Assembly (NCBI GenBank): GCA_963755825.1
Contig: CAVWLA010000003.1
Span: 2,604,001-2,668,000 of the forward strand
Length of the DNA: 64,000 bases
Direction: 5' to 3'
Source: DATBQN01 sp963755825
Lineage (GTDB): Bacteria; Acidobacteriota; Thermoanaerobaculia; Multivoradales; UBA5704
Shown here: positions 6,338-15,163 of the stretch, piece after piece
How the letters are laid out: each line of letters opens with the position of its first letter
Numbering within the stretch: the stretch's first letter is position 1
The notes under the pieces: model-generated
The model's input: only the letters and a program-made list of their open reading frames with translations
Databases searched by the model: none
What the model was told of the DNA's origin: nothing
Translations under genes and position numbers: made by a program

Positions 6338-6850
6338 TGGAGTCAGGAGTGGCTGGAGAGCTACCTCGTCCTCTCCTACTCGCTGCGGCCGATCCTGGAG
6401 GAGCGGATGCCCGTCCTCCGCATGCCCCGCGAGGAGGCGGCTGAGCTCGCCGCGGCGATCGAGAGCTTCTACGTCGCCCCGGCGATCCCCGAGGATCCCT
6501 TCGGCGGACGGCCGGCGGCCGTCGGTGACGCCGCCGAGGGACAGCGCCTCTACGTCACCCTGGGCTGCCGCGCCTGCCACATCGCCGGCGGCGCCGGAGG
6601 CGGCTACTACGGTCCGCCGCTCGGCGACACGGCGGCGCGCCTGAAGCCGGGTTGGGTCTACACCTGGCTCAAGGGCCCGCAGCGCTGGCGCGCCGACGTG
6701 CGCTGCCCGGACTACGGCTTGACCGACATCGACGCGCTGCGCCTGACCGCCTACCTCGAGACCCTGCACGCGGCGCCGGCGACCGCCACAACGCCGGCGC
6801 CGGCCACCGCGGGCAAGGCCGTCGCGCCGGCGGCGGAAGGCGCGAGATGA
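6338..6850 (+). pseudogene. 3' fragment of a c-type cytochrome gene
   Basis: An open frame from about 6338 encodes WSQEWLESYLVLSYSLRP followed by an intact haem site, LGCRACHIAGG (CxxCH near 6569-6583). The pattern of a PEWL-x-x-YL segment followed by a haem-binding motif belongs to small c-type domains of respiratory cytochromes. No start codon or signal peptide precedes it, because the upstream part is lost near the palindrome array. The tail is Ala/Pro/Thr-rich. The stop overlaps the next ATG (ATGA), so it was once part of an operon. Confidence 0.6.
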
Positions 6851-7008
6851 GCGCCCGCGGAGCGCGCCGCGCCGCGACCTGGGACCTCACCGCCGCCGGC
6901 CTTCTCGTCCTCGCCATGGCGCGTTGCTCCCGCCCCGTGCGCTCGACCCACGCCGCGGCGAAAGCGGTCGCCGCCCGGCTCTGCATACGCATTGAATTCA
7001 TGGGCTAG
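6847..7008 (+). pseudogene. Truncated gene following the cytochrome fragment
   Basis: The ATG at 6847 overlaps the cytochrome stop. The first 24 residues (MSARGARRAATWDLTAAGLLVLAM) look like the start of a membrane protein, but the frame then runs into unrelated sequence and stops at 7008. This is probably the 5' end of the next respiratory gene, broken by rearrangement at about 6920-6940. Confidence 0.4.
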
Positions 7009-7194
7009 CGCCAACCTGGCCTCGAGGGAGAAGAACTTTCGGTAGGTGTTCGCGCAGTCGGGGTTAATCTCTTCAAAAATGACGGCTCGCTCGGCAGGAC
7101 GTCGAAGGTGAGGCGTTGTTGCCCCTCTACCCTTTCTTGACTGCGATTCGCTGGCGAGCGTGGCATACTCCCCCCCTGCCTGCCGATTCAATCC

Positions 7195-7419
7195 TCAACT
7201 GCCGATCAGTTGCCTCCGTTGGACTTTCGCAAGCCGATCCGCCAAATCACTCTCGCCGCGCAGCATCCGGATCCTCTCCGCCAGGAGACGCTCGGCAGCT
7301 TCAGCGGTCGTCTTGCCGTAGGTTCCATCCTCTACGAGGATGTCGAGATACGCCTTGATTGTCTGGCTGGTCGAGATGGCGACCGTCACCGACTCAGCAC
7401 TGTTCTTTGAGCGCGCCAT
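7195..7419 (-). CDS. Small ribbon-helix-helix-like protein (74 aa)
   Basis: The protein reads MARSKNSAESVTVAISTSQTIKAYLDILVEDGTYGKTTAEAAERLLAERIRML. A short beta strand (VTVAIS) followed by two helices with a G-K-T-x-A-E-A-A turn is the pattern of ribbon-helix-helix DNA-binding antitoxins. No toxin gene is visible next to it, so it is either an orphan or a free-standing regulator. The 186 bases between 7009 and 7194 show no supported gene. Confidence 0.6.
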   Translation of the reverse strand: MARSKNSAESVTVAISTSQTIKAYLDILVEDGTYGKTTAEAAERLLAERIRMLRGESDLADRLAKVQRRQLIGS

Positions 7420-7972
7420 AGAGAGAACTACGATTGTAGGGGGCTAAATGCAAGCCTGTCAAAGCTATAGGATTCTTATCGCTGGCGACCCAAGCAATTG
7501 CGTGTTCAAAAATGAAGACCCCAGTATCTGGTGGATGCTTGAAAGTCTCGAAATTGCGTACGCCGGGTTAGCGCTTGGGCCGTTGCATCTGAGAGCGCGC
7601 AGGATCGGTTCGATCTGGCAGAGTGGCAGCCACTCTGCCAACTCTTGTTGCCATTTACCGCTCCGGCCAGAGCTACGTCGAAACAGTCGACCTTCTGCAG
7701 GCGTCTTACCCCACACTTGATGGTCGCCAGACCGAGCTGCTCGTCGAGGACGCCCCCCTTGGGGCTCGACGCATCGTCGAGCTGAGCCACTCCGGCCTGC
7801 ACCTGCAGCAAAACGCAGGAATCACGCCGAGGTCGGGCGCGCTCTCATCCAGTGCGAGTGTGCTGATCTGCCATCGAGGGGACGAAGTCACGTCCAGACT
7901 CCTCGGTAGAAGCCCGGGCTCTGAGGCGTGAGGGGTCGAGCCTGCATGAATGTCCACTAAGGGCAAGGCGCC
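7420..7972. other. Intergenic stretch with one strong hairpin
   Basis: No supported gene. Open frames here lack a ribosome binding site and family motifs. A 12-bp perfect inverted repeat with a single-base centre lies at 7616-7640 (arms TGGCAGAGTGGC and GCCACTCTGCCA). The stretch ends with the leader of a truncated DUF433 copy. Confidence 0.5.
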
Positions 7973-8110
7973 ATGATCACCGCGACGCCAACCACCTATG
8001 AGCACATCGCCCTGGACGAGCGGGGCATTCCCTGGATCAAGGCCGCCAACACCAAGGTCGTCGAGCTGGTCGCCGACGTAAAGGCCCATGGCTGGAGCCC
8101 CGAGCAGCCA
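7973..8110 (+). pseudogene. Truncated DUF433 antitoxin, copy 2
   Basis: The first 46 codons (MITATPTTYEHIALDERGIPWI to AHGWSPEQ) match the intact copies at 683 and 8253 almost exactly. Similarity ends at about 8110 and the frame runs on into unrelated sequence. The DNA-binding second half is lost. The intact copy 3 begins about 140 bases downstream, in the pattern left by a partial tandem duplication. Confidence 0.8.
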
Positions 8111-8252
8111 GTGCTTCTCCCCGGGCGGGAAACAGCTCTCGGAGGCAAGGTCGAGGAAGTTGCGCCTCAAACTCCCCGGAGAAGCCCCGAACCGAGGCGC
8201 GGGGGACTCGAGCCTGAACCCAGAGCTAGAATAGCGGCTGAGGGCAAGCGCC

Positions 8253-8570
8253 ATGATCGCCGCGACGCCAACCACCTATGAGCACATCGCCCTGGACGAG
8301 CAGGGCATTCCCTGGATCAAGGCCGCCAACACCAAGGTCGTTGAGCTGGTCGCCGACGTGAAGGCGCATGGCTGGAGCCCCGAGGAGCTGGTTTTTCAGC
8401 ATCCGCACCTGACTCTTGGCCAGGTTCATTCCGCGCTCGCCTTCTACTGGGACCACCGCGAGGGGATCGACGCGGACCTGGCCCACCGAGAGGCAGACGT
8501 TGAGCGGATTCGAGCCGAGGTCGGCGAATCCCCGATCGTTGCTAAGCTGAGAGCCCGAGGCCAGATCTGA
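8253..8570 (+). CDS. DUF433-family antitoxin, copy 3 (intact pair)
   Basis: The 105-residue protein (MIAATPTTYEHIALDEQGIPWI ... AKLRARGQI) is near-identical to copy 1. It has the DUF433 helix-turn-helix-like centre (LTLGQVHSALAFYW) expected to bind both its own operator and the toxin. Its TGA overlaps the probable toxin start as CTGA. The leader preceding the ATG (AGAGCTAGA...GAGGG) is shared with copy 1, so the promoter was duplicated along with the gene. Confidence 0.82.
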   Translation: MIAATPTTYEHIALDEQGIPWIKAANTKVVELVADVKAHGWSPEELVFQHPHLTLGQVHSALAFYWDHREGIDADLAHREADVERIRAEVGESPIVAKLRARGQI

Positions 8571-8920
8571 CCTCGCCGGTTCAGCTCTACTTCGACCACA
8601 ACGTCAACCAGGCGGTGGTGCACGGGCTCCGGCTCCGCGGGCTCGATGTCCTCACAGCCTTTGAGGACGTGGCGCATCAGCTGCCTGACCCGGATCTGCG
8701 CGACCGCGCCACCGCCCTCGGCCGAGTGCTGGTCTCCTCCGACGTAGACCTGATTATCGAAGCCCGCCGCCGCCAGCGTACAGGTGTGCACTTCGCCGGC
8801 GTTGTCTTCGTGCCACAAGCGCTCGCCGTGGCGCTGTGCATCGAACAGCTCGAGCTTCTGGCGAGAGCGGGTGAAGCACAAGAGTTCGTCGGCTCCCTAG
8901 AATTCTTGCCGCTTCGCTAG
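8567..8920 (+). CDS. DUF5615 PIN-like toxin
   Basis: The frame encodes QLYFDHNVNQAVVHGLRLRG, DVLTAFEDVAHQLPDPDLRDRATALGRVLVSSDVDL and FAGVVFVPQ, the DUF5615/Mut7-C-like nuclease fold found next to DUF433. The first catalytic Asp (YFDHN) lies upstream of the first GTG (8615). Translation must therefore begin earlier, and the only in-frame candidate is CTG at 8567, overlapping the antitoxin stop. The second acidic motif (SSDVDL) is intact. It forms the only complete toxin-antitoxin pair here. Confidence 0.72.
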   Translation: MTSPVQLYFDHNVNQAVVHGLRLRGLDVLTAFEDVAHQLPDPDLRDRATALGRVLVSSDVDLIIEARRRQRTGVHFAGVVFVPQALAVALCIEQLELLARAGEAQEFVGSLEFLPLR

Positions 8921-9260
8921 ATCGCAGCACTTCGCGTAAGGTCTCCGCCGGGCCTTCTGGGCTGAGCCGGAGCGCCGCGATTCGCGTCGCCCGCTGCGCT
9001 CGCCCACAGATTTCCGTGGAGGGCAAATTCTAAGTGCCTCCCGCACCCTCATCGCGGCACGCGTGCTGCACCTCGCTCCCGTCAGGGCGGCGGGGGTGGC
9101 CGAAGGGTCGGCGCTGGATCGCAGGCCGACCGCCAGCAGCGGGACGAGCCGGCCCACGACCCCGACGGCGCGCTCTTCAAGCCGAGCGAGGCCGGCCCTG
9201 TCCACGGCCAGACCCACGGCTTCGGCGCCAGCTGACCGCGAGAGCTCGAAGTTGCCGGCG
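8921..9260. other. Intergenic stretch, no gene supported
   Basis: This is GC-rich sequence between the toxin and the TIGR03032 gene (which reads leftward and stops at 9261). The frames in it are shadows without a start signal or motif. No clear hairpin or repeat was seen. Confidence 0.5.
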
Positions 9261-10421
9261 TCAACCGGTGGCGTGGAGAGCCGCTTCGGCGCCCGCCGCA
9301 GGCGTCTCGTTAGGCAGAACGAAGGAGTTGCCCGCCAGCTCCGAGGCCGGCTCCAGGATCTCGGGGAAGCCGAGGCCGCCGAGGAGCTGGACGTCGAAGA
9401 TCTCCTGCACGGCGCCGTCGAAGCACAGCCAGCCGACCGTCTCTCCGCTGCGGATGTCGAGCACCCAGACACCGCAGAGCCTCTCCTGGACGCGCTCGAT
9501 CAGAGGGATCCCGCCGAACGTGCTGGACTCGCGCACCTGGGAGAGGCCGACGAAGGCCAGCGGGCCGGCGAAGGCGAGCCCGCGGGTGAAGCCCGGCAGC
9601 TCGGCGACCGTGCACAGCTCGCCGGTGGCCGGATCGACCGTCGCGACCCTGCCCCGCCCCGACTCCAGCACCCAGAGCTTGCCGTCGTGCCAGCGCGGCG
9701 AGTGCGGCATGCAGAGGCCGCTTGCCACGACCTCGCCCGAGGGGACCTCGAGGAGCACGCCGCCGTGGATGTTCTCCCGCCAGCCCTGGGGCGTGTCGGT
9801 GGTGCCGAAGGCCGTCACCCAGCTCGCCCGCCCCTCCCTGACCGCCAGTCCGTTCAGGTGGCAGCGGTCCTCCGGCGCCAGCGCGGTGATGAAGGGCGGC
9901 CGCCAGCAGGGGACGAAGCTGTGCCGCCGGTCGAGCCTGCAGAGGCAGGAGAAGCGCGTGTTGGCGATCGTCAGCCCCTGCTCGGTGAAGGCGATCTCGT
10001 GGATGTTGATCTTCCCCGTGACGTGGCAGAACCTGGGCAGGAAGCAGGCATCGTGGCGGCCCGGCGGCTCCAGCCGGTGGCCGGCGTCCGGCGGGTCGTG
10101 GTACTCCCAGACGAAATGCTGGGTGCCGATGGCGAGGCGACGCTCCGCCACGGCGATCCCCATCGGCCGCGGAAAGGCTCGGAAGTGGGTGTTGAGCTGT
10201 TCGCCGTCGGCGCGGATCATGACGACGCGGCCGCTCTGATAGGTGGAGATGATCACCGAGCTCCCCAGCTCCTGGAGGACCTGCGGCAGGTCGGCGGTGT
10301 AATAGCTGCGCAAGGTCTCGGGATCGTCGTCGGCGGGGGCCGCCGGGAGCTCGGCCTCCGTCTGGGCGGGGCTGGGCGGCGCTGCCGATGCAGGTCGAGC
10401 CAACTGCGCTTCCACGTTCAT
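9261..10421 (-). CDS. TIGR03032-family protein
   Basis: The 386-residue protein has an Ala/Pro-rich N-terminus (1-30). A beta-propeller-like domain with TIGR03032 hallmarks follows: SSVIISTYQSGRVVMIR, FPRPMGIAV, CHLNGLAV, GLCMPHSPRWHDGKLWVLESGRG, FTRGLAFAGPLAFVGLSQVRESSTFGGIP and GFPEILEPGSELA-like ending. Family members are found near secreted TPR and repeat proteins; their biochemical role is not known. GGGAG lies 9 bases before the ATG. It is the last gene of a leftward cluster (LamG and a small protein upstream), separated from the small protein by a strong hairpin. Confidence 0.85.
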   Translation of the reverse strand: MNVEAQLARPASAAPPSPAQTEAELPAAPADDDPETLRSYYTADLPQVLQELGSSVIISTYQSGRVVMIRADGEQLNTHFRAFPRPMGIAVAERRLAIGTQHFVWEYHDPPDAGHRLEPPGRHDACFLPRFCHVTGKINIHEIAFTEQGLTIANTRFSCLCRLDRRHSFVPCWRPPFITALAPEDRCHLNGLAVREGRASWVTAFGTTDTPQGWRENIHGGVLLEVPSGEVVASGLCMPHSPRWHDGKLWVLESGRGRVATVDPATGELCTVAELPGFTRGLAFAGPLAFVGLSQVRESSTFGGIPLIERVQERLCGVWVLDIRSGETVGWLCFDGAVQEIFDVQLLGGLGFPEILEPASELAGNSFVLPNETPAAGAEAALHATG

Positions 10422-10458
10422 CGGTTTTTTCTCCCGCTGAGGATCAGGTGGCTGGTCA

Positions 10459-10498
10459 CCGGTCCCCGCGCGCGGTCGCTGCCGCGCGCGGGGACCGG
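10459..10498 (-). terminator. Perfect 17-bp GC-rich hairpin
   Basis: Arms 10459-10475 and 10482-10498 are exact reverse complements around a 6-base loop. It sits between the stop of the small protein (10515) and the start of the TIGR03032 gene. There is no T-run, so it may act as a processing or attenuation hairpin that sets the small gene apart from TIGR03032. Confidence 0.55.
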
Positions 10499-10514
10499 CA
10501 CCTCGGGCCGAGCG

Positions 10515-10982
10515 CTAGACGGTCGAGGCACTCCTGAGAGCGACGTCGTAAACCTTGATATTCTGGGTGTACGAGAAGCTGCCGCTGCTCGTCGTACCGG
10601 AGATGGTGGAGGCAACATACCCTCCGGCCGCCGGCAGAGGGCTGCTCGTCGTCGAGGCGGAAAGCAAGGCCGTCGTCTGGCCCTCGGACCCGGAGCCCAT
10701 CTGCCCATAGGCGTACGGTTGCCCGCCTTGGATGCCCGCCGCGCTGATCATGCACGCCTGCAATCCCTGCAGGGCGTTGACGGACGCCAGGACCACGAAC
10801 TGGCCGTTGTATGTCGCGGCGCTCCACGAATACGTCGAGAAAGCGCTGGTCACCAAACCGGTGTTGCTTCCCGAGAGGGAGGTCTTCTTCGTCTCGGGGG
10901 TCTTGTTCTTCGCGCTCCGCAGCTGCTTGATTCTTTCCCGGATCTTGGAGAGGGTCTCCGGGGACAACGAGTTCTCTGCCAT
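10515..10982 (-). CDS. Small Ser/Thr/Gly-rich protein (155 aa), unknown
   Basis: The ATG at 10982 has AAGGAG upstream. Residues 1-35 (MAENSLSPETLSKIRERIKQL) form a charged amphipathic helix. After a Ser/Gly linker, a beta-rich, low-charge domain follows (TYSWSAATYNGQFVVLASVNALQGLQACMISAAG, GGYVASTISGTTSSGSFSYTQNIKVY). There is no signal peptide. It lies between the LamG gene and the TIGR03032 gene. It could be a cargo or substrate of this cluster, but that is only context. Confidence 0.6.
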   Translation of the reverse strand: MAENSLSPETLSKIRERIKQLRSAKNKTPETKKTSLSGSNTGLVTSAFSTYSWSAATYNGQFVVLASVNALQGLQACMISAAGIQGGQPYAYGQMGSGSEGQTTALLSASTTSSPLPAAGGYVASTISGTTSSGSFSYTQNIKVYDVALRSASTV

Positions 10983-11070
10983 CTCTCGCTCCTTTTCGGT
11001 TCGCTTCATCTCCCTCCGGCGGAAGGCCGGAGAGGCAAGGCCGCTGCTGGGAATCGAGGTGCCGTCACCG

Positions 11071-13173
11071 TCACGCCAGAGCGAGCTCGGGCGTCGGCGC
11101 CGCCTCGCCGAAGGCGAAGCTGCACGCGGCCTTGTATTTGGTGGTTTGATAGGTCAGCTGGACGCCCCAGATGATGAAGCCCGAGAGGATCACCGCGGCC
11201 TCGACGCCGGTGAGCACGGCGATGGCCTGGGCCAGGGCCCGGCCGAGCGCCCACCATCCGGCGGAAGCGAGGAGGAACTTGAGGATCGGCCAGAGGAGGC
11301 CCTGGCTGTAGAGGACTCCCACCAGGGATAGCCCGGTGGTGGCGGTGACCGTCTTGCCGAGGACCGTCCGGATCGCCGCCATTGCCGCCGGATTCTGCTT
11401 CACCAGGTTGAAGATCTGCTTGGCGACCGCAAAGTTCGACGGGATCAAGCCGAGCGCCTGGAGGAAGCCGGCGGTGAGCGTGTAGACGAAGATGAGCCAC
11501 CAGAGGTCGCAATCGGAAGCGCTGCCGGCCGGAATCACGAGAGCGACCGAGTCTCCGTGGGGACCGTGATAGATGATCTTCAGCATCCCGCCTTCGATCA
11601 CCTGAGTGAAGGGGTTGAGGAGGGATGGATCGGCGGCCACCCGCGCGCTGGCTTCGCGATAGCCCTCCTCGAATCGCTGGCGCAGGGAGGCCAGCAGGGC
11701 CGCATCCTCGGGCAACGACGCCGCCGCGACGAGGCTCTGCCAGGAGGCCTCCCGGTGCGCATCGCTGAAGGGTGCCGGCTGCTCCGCGACGGAGAGCACC
11801 ATCGGCGTCTCCACCAGGGGCAGATCGTCCGCGGTGGAGAGGTATTCGGAGTTGACCGTCTGGAGGATGCCGATCGATCCCTCATCGGAGGTCGGGCCGA
11901 TGGTCGTCTGCGTCACCGTCCACGCCGCGCCGCCTTCGAGCTGGAGGAAATTCTGCTGCGTGGTGTCCAACGGGGGCGAGACGGTGAAATCGAAGTTGGC
12001 GAGCAGGTTGGGCGAGTTGATCGGATCGTTGTACATCCACTGCCGGATGTCCGCCTGGACGAGGCAGACGTTCCATATCCGCAGGTTTTGGATCTGCCCC
12101 TTGAAGAAGTTGCCGACCGCGCCGCTGGTCGTCTGGTTGGCGCCGATGAGCAGGCTGAGCTCCGCGGCGGACGGCAGATCCGCCGCCGGCAGGAACTGCT
12201 CGGCGGCCTGCAGGTTGCCGTTGATGTACAGGCTGAGCAGGCTCGTTTCGGAGTCGTAGCTCGTCGCGAAGTGGTAGAAGTTGCCCACCCTCAACATGCC
12301 GTTGCTCGCCACCTGTTGCAGCCCGCGGTAGGAGGTGACTTGGCTCTTCTGGTAGGAGACCTGGTACTGACAGATGGGCTGAGCAGAGCCGACGGGAGTC
12401 TGATACTTGCTGATGATGACGCCCGAACCGCTCGCCTGGAACCAGCCCTCGATCGTATACGGGAGGTTGCCTTCCAGATCGAGGACCGGCATGCTGCCAC
12501 AGTCCACATAGCCGGAGCTGGCGAAGGTCAGGCCGGGGTTCGAGAGCGAATACGTGGCCCCTCCCTTGAAGCTCAGGCCGGTGTTGTAGCCCGACAGGTC
12601 GACCACCGGCATGTTGGAGAAATCGAGATACGACACCAGCGTCGGCTCGGCCGCTTCCTCGATCGCCTCCATGACGACCGAGTCGTTGAGAATCTCATCG
12701 CTGGTGCGGCAGGAGCTCCAGATGAGAGTCCGGCCGATCATCCCCTGGAGAAACCACTCCGGGGTGCCGCTCGCCATGACCGCGCCGATGAGGACGTTCG
12801 CCGTCGACGTCGCGGTCGAGGGGGTATACGTGGCCTGCGCCACCTGGGCGGAGTTGACGTAGAGGCTGAGCTTGCCGGTGGCGGCGTTGAAGCTCGCCGC
12901 GAGGTAGTACCACTGGTTGACGGCCAGCGCCGAAGGCGCCTGGAGCGGGGTGGCGGAGGACGGATACCCGGCGGTCGGGACGCCGTTGACGAGATAGAGC
13001 GGGTACTGGCCGCCGATCACCGCCTGGGACCCCGTCGTCGAGGTCGGGTAGACCCACGCCTCCAGCGTATAGGACGGGAGGCTGGCGAGGATCGACGGAC
13101 TTCCGAGGCTGACATAGGCGCTGCCCGAGAGCAGCAGGGCACTTGAAGAGGCGGGTGGACGCACGGTCATCAT
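11071..13173 (-). CDS. Two-LamG-domain protein with hydrophobic C-terminal domain
   Basis: The 700-residue protein carries two concanavalin A-like LamG domains. The first is at about 15-160 (YTLEAWVYPT, NQWYYLAASFNAATGKLSLYVN); the second is at about 225-400 (YTIEGWFQA, NFYHFATSYDSETSLLSLYING). Residues 460-530 are helical. A conserved-looking C-terminal region starts at about SDCDLWWLIFVYTLTAGFLQ and has several hydrophobic segments. No N-terminal signal peptide is visible. LamG domains bind carbohydrate or protein ligands. The hydrophobic tail may insert into a membrane. It lies 61 bases downstream of the Hint gene on the same strand, probably in the same operon. AGGAGA lies before the ATG. 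Confidence 0.8.
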   Translation of the reverse strand: MMTVRPPASSSALLLSGSAYVSLGSPSILASLPSYTLEAWVYPTSTTGSQAVIGGQYPLYLVNGVPTAGYPSSATPLQAPSALAVNQWYYLAASFNAATGKLSLYVNSAQVAQATYTPSTATSTANVLIGAVMASGTPEWFLQGMIGRTLIWSSCRTSDEILNDSVVMEAIEEAAEPTLVSYLDFSNMPVVDLSGYNTGLSFKGGATYSLSNPGLTFASSGYVDCGSMPVLDLEGNLPYTIEGWFQASGSGVIISKYQTPVGSAQPICQYQVSYQKSQVTSYRGLQQVASNGMLRVGNFYHFATSYDSETSLLSLYINGNLQAAEQFLPAADLPSAAELSLLIGANQTTSGAVGNFFKGQIQNLRIWNVCLVQADIRQWMYNDPINSPNLLANFDFTVSPPLDTTQQNFLQLEGGAAWTVTQTTIGPTSDEGSIGILQTVNSEYLSTADDLPLVETPMVLSVAEQPAPFSDAHREASWQSLVAAASLPEDAALLASLRQRFEEGYREASARVAADPSLLNPFTQVIEGGMLKIIYHGPHGDSVALVIPAGSASDCDLWWLIFVYTLTAGFLQALGLIPSNFAVAKQIFNLVKQNPAAMAAIRTVLGKTVTATTGLSLVGVLYSQGLLWPILKFLLASAGWWALGRALAQAIAVLTGVEAAVILSGFIIWGVQLTYQTTKYKAACSFAFGEAAPTPELALA

Positions 13174-13234
13174 GTGAAATCTCCTGGCGATCAGCTCGCG
13201 GTCTGGTTCGTTTCTGCTGTGCAGGGCCGGCGGC

Positions 13235-15040
13235 TCAGGGGTGGGAGTCGGCGAGGGAGTTGAGGAAATCCCGCCGCCAATCGGAGGGCAGCCGGCGGAG
13301 GATCTCCTGCTGCGAGAGGTGGCGAGGCTTCGCCGCCTCCTCCATCAGGTGCAGCTGCATCATCTGGTCGCCGACCAGGATGCCGTTGGCATAGAAGGTC
13401 GACTGTGCGCCGACTGCCTGCTGCCTGCTGCCCACCCGCAGGTTGTGCACTGGCACGGGTCGCGGGCTCGACTGCCGGTCGACCGCGAGGAGTGCGGCCT
13501 CGCCGCTCTCCGTGAGCACGACGTCGCCGCGCTTGAGCTCGGCGGCGATCATCGGTCCCCGCGAGGTGATGACGGGATGCGCCTGGGTCAGCAACAGGGT
13601 GTGCCCGTGGTCGTCACGGATCCGCACCAGCGGCTTCTCCTCGTGACCGAACGTCTTGCCAGTGACCGCCTGCGGTCCTCTCTCTCCCTGCGCGCGCACC
13701 TTCTCGCCGCCGTCCGCCTGGAAGGTCTCGATCGCCCGCTCCGAGCCGTCCGCCATGCGGATCTTGACGCCCGCCGGCAGGCATCCCTGGGCGACCTGGA
13801 GCGGTGGAACCGCCACCGTGTCTGACAGCGATTGCTGGGCGGGGTCGCTAGTGAACGTGATGTCGAGATCGCCGCTCAGCGACTCCAGTGAGAGGTCGAA
13901 GCTGTAGTTGAAATTCAGCAGGGCTGCCGGCATGCAGCCGCTGTTCGGAAAGCTCGTCGACGGAAGGTTCCAGGAGAGCAGGTTGGTGCTGCTGTTCACA
14001 TTGATCATCGAGAGATCGGTGGTCGCGTTGAGAGTGCAGCCGCCGCCGGTGGTGCTCACCAGAGTGATATACAGACTGCCCAGAACGCTCCCCGTCGAAG
14101 TCGTTATCGGGGCTACTCCGAAGTTGGCCGAGCCGGTGATCGGAAACATGAAGGTGGGCGGATAGCTGGAGGTGCCGGTGCAGCCGTAGTCGCACTCGTT
14201 GTTGATTCGGTTGCCGTAACAGACCGTGATCGGACAAGTGATGCCGTGGCATAGCTGCGCCGTGCTGCTGGCGCATGTCGTCGCCGAGCTGGTGCCGCAT
14301 TGCTGAGGTCCCGAATTGATGTCAGGGTTGTAGTTGGGTGATAGCTGGCAAGAGCTGATCGGGGCGACGGTCGGGGCGGCGGGAGTGAAGAGGCTGAACG
14401 TCTGCAGCGGACCGCCGCCGGAAGGGGCGATGATGAAGAGAGCGATGGCCTCGATCGCGTCGCCTGCCGCCGTGGGAGCTCCCGAGGCCGATACCTGCAG
14501 ATTCGTCGCGGCGTACAGGTGGCCGTAGCCCGTCCCCAACGTGGCGCGGCTGGTGTCGTCGACGAGGCTGATCATGGCTTCCGTGGAGACGGGCACCTGG
14601 CTGGTCGGATAGGTCGACAGGGCGTCGGCGTAGTAAATCCCGTTGCTGATTCCGAAGGCGGTTAGAAAGTTGATCCCCTCGAGGGTCGCTCCGGTCGTCG
14701 CGCCCACCATCACCGGCTTGCCGGGCTTGCCCTGCGCGTGTGCCTGCGCCAGGAGGCGATACAGATGGGGCAACCTCTCCGCCGTGCGGCCGGCGCGGCG
14801 GAGGCTCTGCAGCACGTAGGCGTACTGCCGGTCGTCGGCCAGGTTCAGCCGGTGCGGGAGGTGGGGCACGACGTTGTCGCGGACGTAGCGGATGTTCGCC
14901 AGCTCGTCGGCGGAGAGCGCTGTTTTCTGCAGCTGGTGGCCGGTGCCGGGAGTCTCGGCCGCCAGCCGGCACGGGGCGAGGGACAGGCCGAGCAGAGCGG
15001 CGAGGAACAGTGTCGAGCGCCTGCGGAGGAACCCTTTCAT
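13235..15040 (-). CDS. Secreted protein with C-terminal Hint (hedgehog/intein) domain
   Basis: The ATG at 15040 has AAGGAG upstream and begins a clear signal peptide (MKGFLRRRSTLFLAALLGL...). The middle (about 60-410) is an unrecognised exported domain, partly Cys-rich and Ser/Thr-rich. Cys420 in GCLPAGVKIRMADGSERAIE starts a Hint domain, with the TQAHPV motif of block B. The domain ends FYANGILVGDQ instead of the usual HN, so C-terminal cleavage or full splicing is unlikely; N-terminal self-cleavage at Cys420 remains possible. It is divergent from the CHAT gene with 123 bases between starts, suggesting shared control. Confidence 0.8.
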   Translation of the reverse strand: MKGFLRRRSTLFLAALLGLSLAPCRLAAETPGTGHQLQKTALSADELANIRYVRDNVVPHLPHRLNLADDRQYAYVLQSLRRAGRTAERLPHLYRLLAQAHAQGKPGKPVMVGATTGATLEGINFLTAFGISNGIYYADALSTYPTSQVPVSTEAMISLVDDTSRATLGTGYGHLYAATNLQVSASGAPTAAGDAIEAIALFIIAPSGGGPLQTFSLFTPAAPTVAPISSCQLSPNYNPDINSGPQQCGTSSATTCASSTAQLCHGITCPITVCYGNRINNECDYGCTGTSSYPPTFMFPITGSANFGVAPITTSTGSVLGSLYITLVSTTGGGCTLNATTDLSMINVNSSTNLLSWNLPSTSFPNSGCMPAALLNFNYSFDLSLESLSGDLDITFTSDPAQQSLSDTVAVPPLQVAQGCLPAGVKIRMADGSERAIETFQADGGEKVRAQGERGPQAVTGKTFGHEEKPLVRIRDDHGHTLLLTQAHPVITSRGPMIAAELKRGDVVLTESGEAALLAVDRQSSPRPVPVHNLRVGSRQQAVGAQSTFYANGILVGDQMMQLHLMEEAAKPRHLSQQEILRRLPSDWRRDFLNSLADSHP

Positions 15041-15163
15041 TGCAGTCTCCTTGAATGGGCGAGCCGGGTTGGATCGCGTTGGTGGAGAGGTGCTCTGTCG
15101 CCGCGCTTTATCCCACCCGCCTGTGCTACCGTTCATCCACTCGAAGCCAAGCGAGGTTTTTCA

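Noticed and set aside
6751..7191. Minus-strand frame with INPDCANTYRKFFSLEARLALAHEF
   Set aside because: Part of it looks protein-like, but it runs antisense through the cytochrome fragment and has no identifiable start, so it was not called.
7623..7931. 102-codon open frame
   Set aside because: No ribosome binding site or family motif, and its start lies within the strong hairpin at 7616-7640.
13235..15040. Intein interrupting a host protein
   Set aside because: There is no C-extein after the Hint domain that resembles a split host domain, and the His-Asn end is absent.
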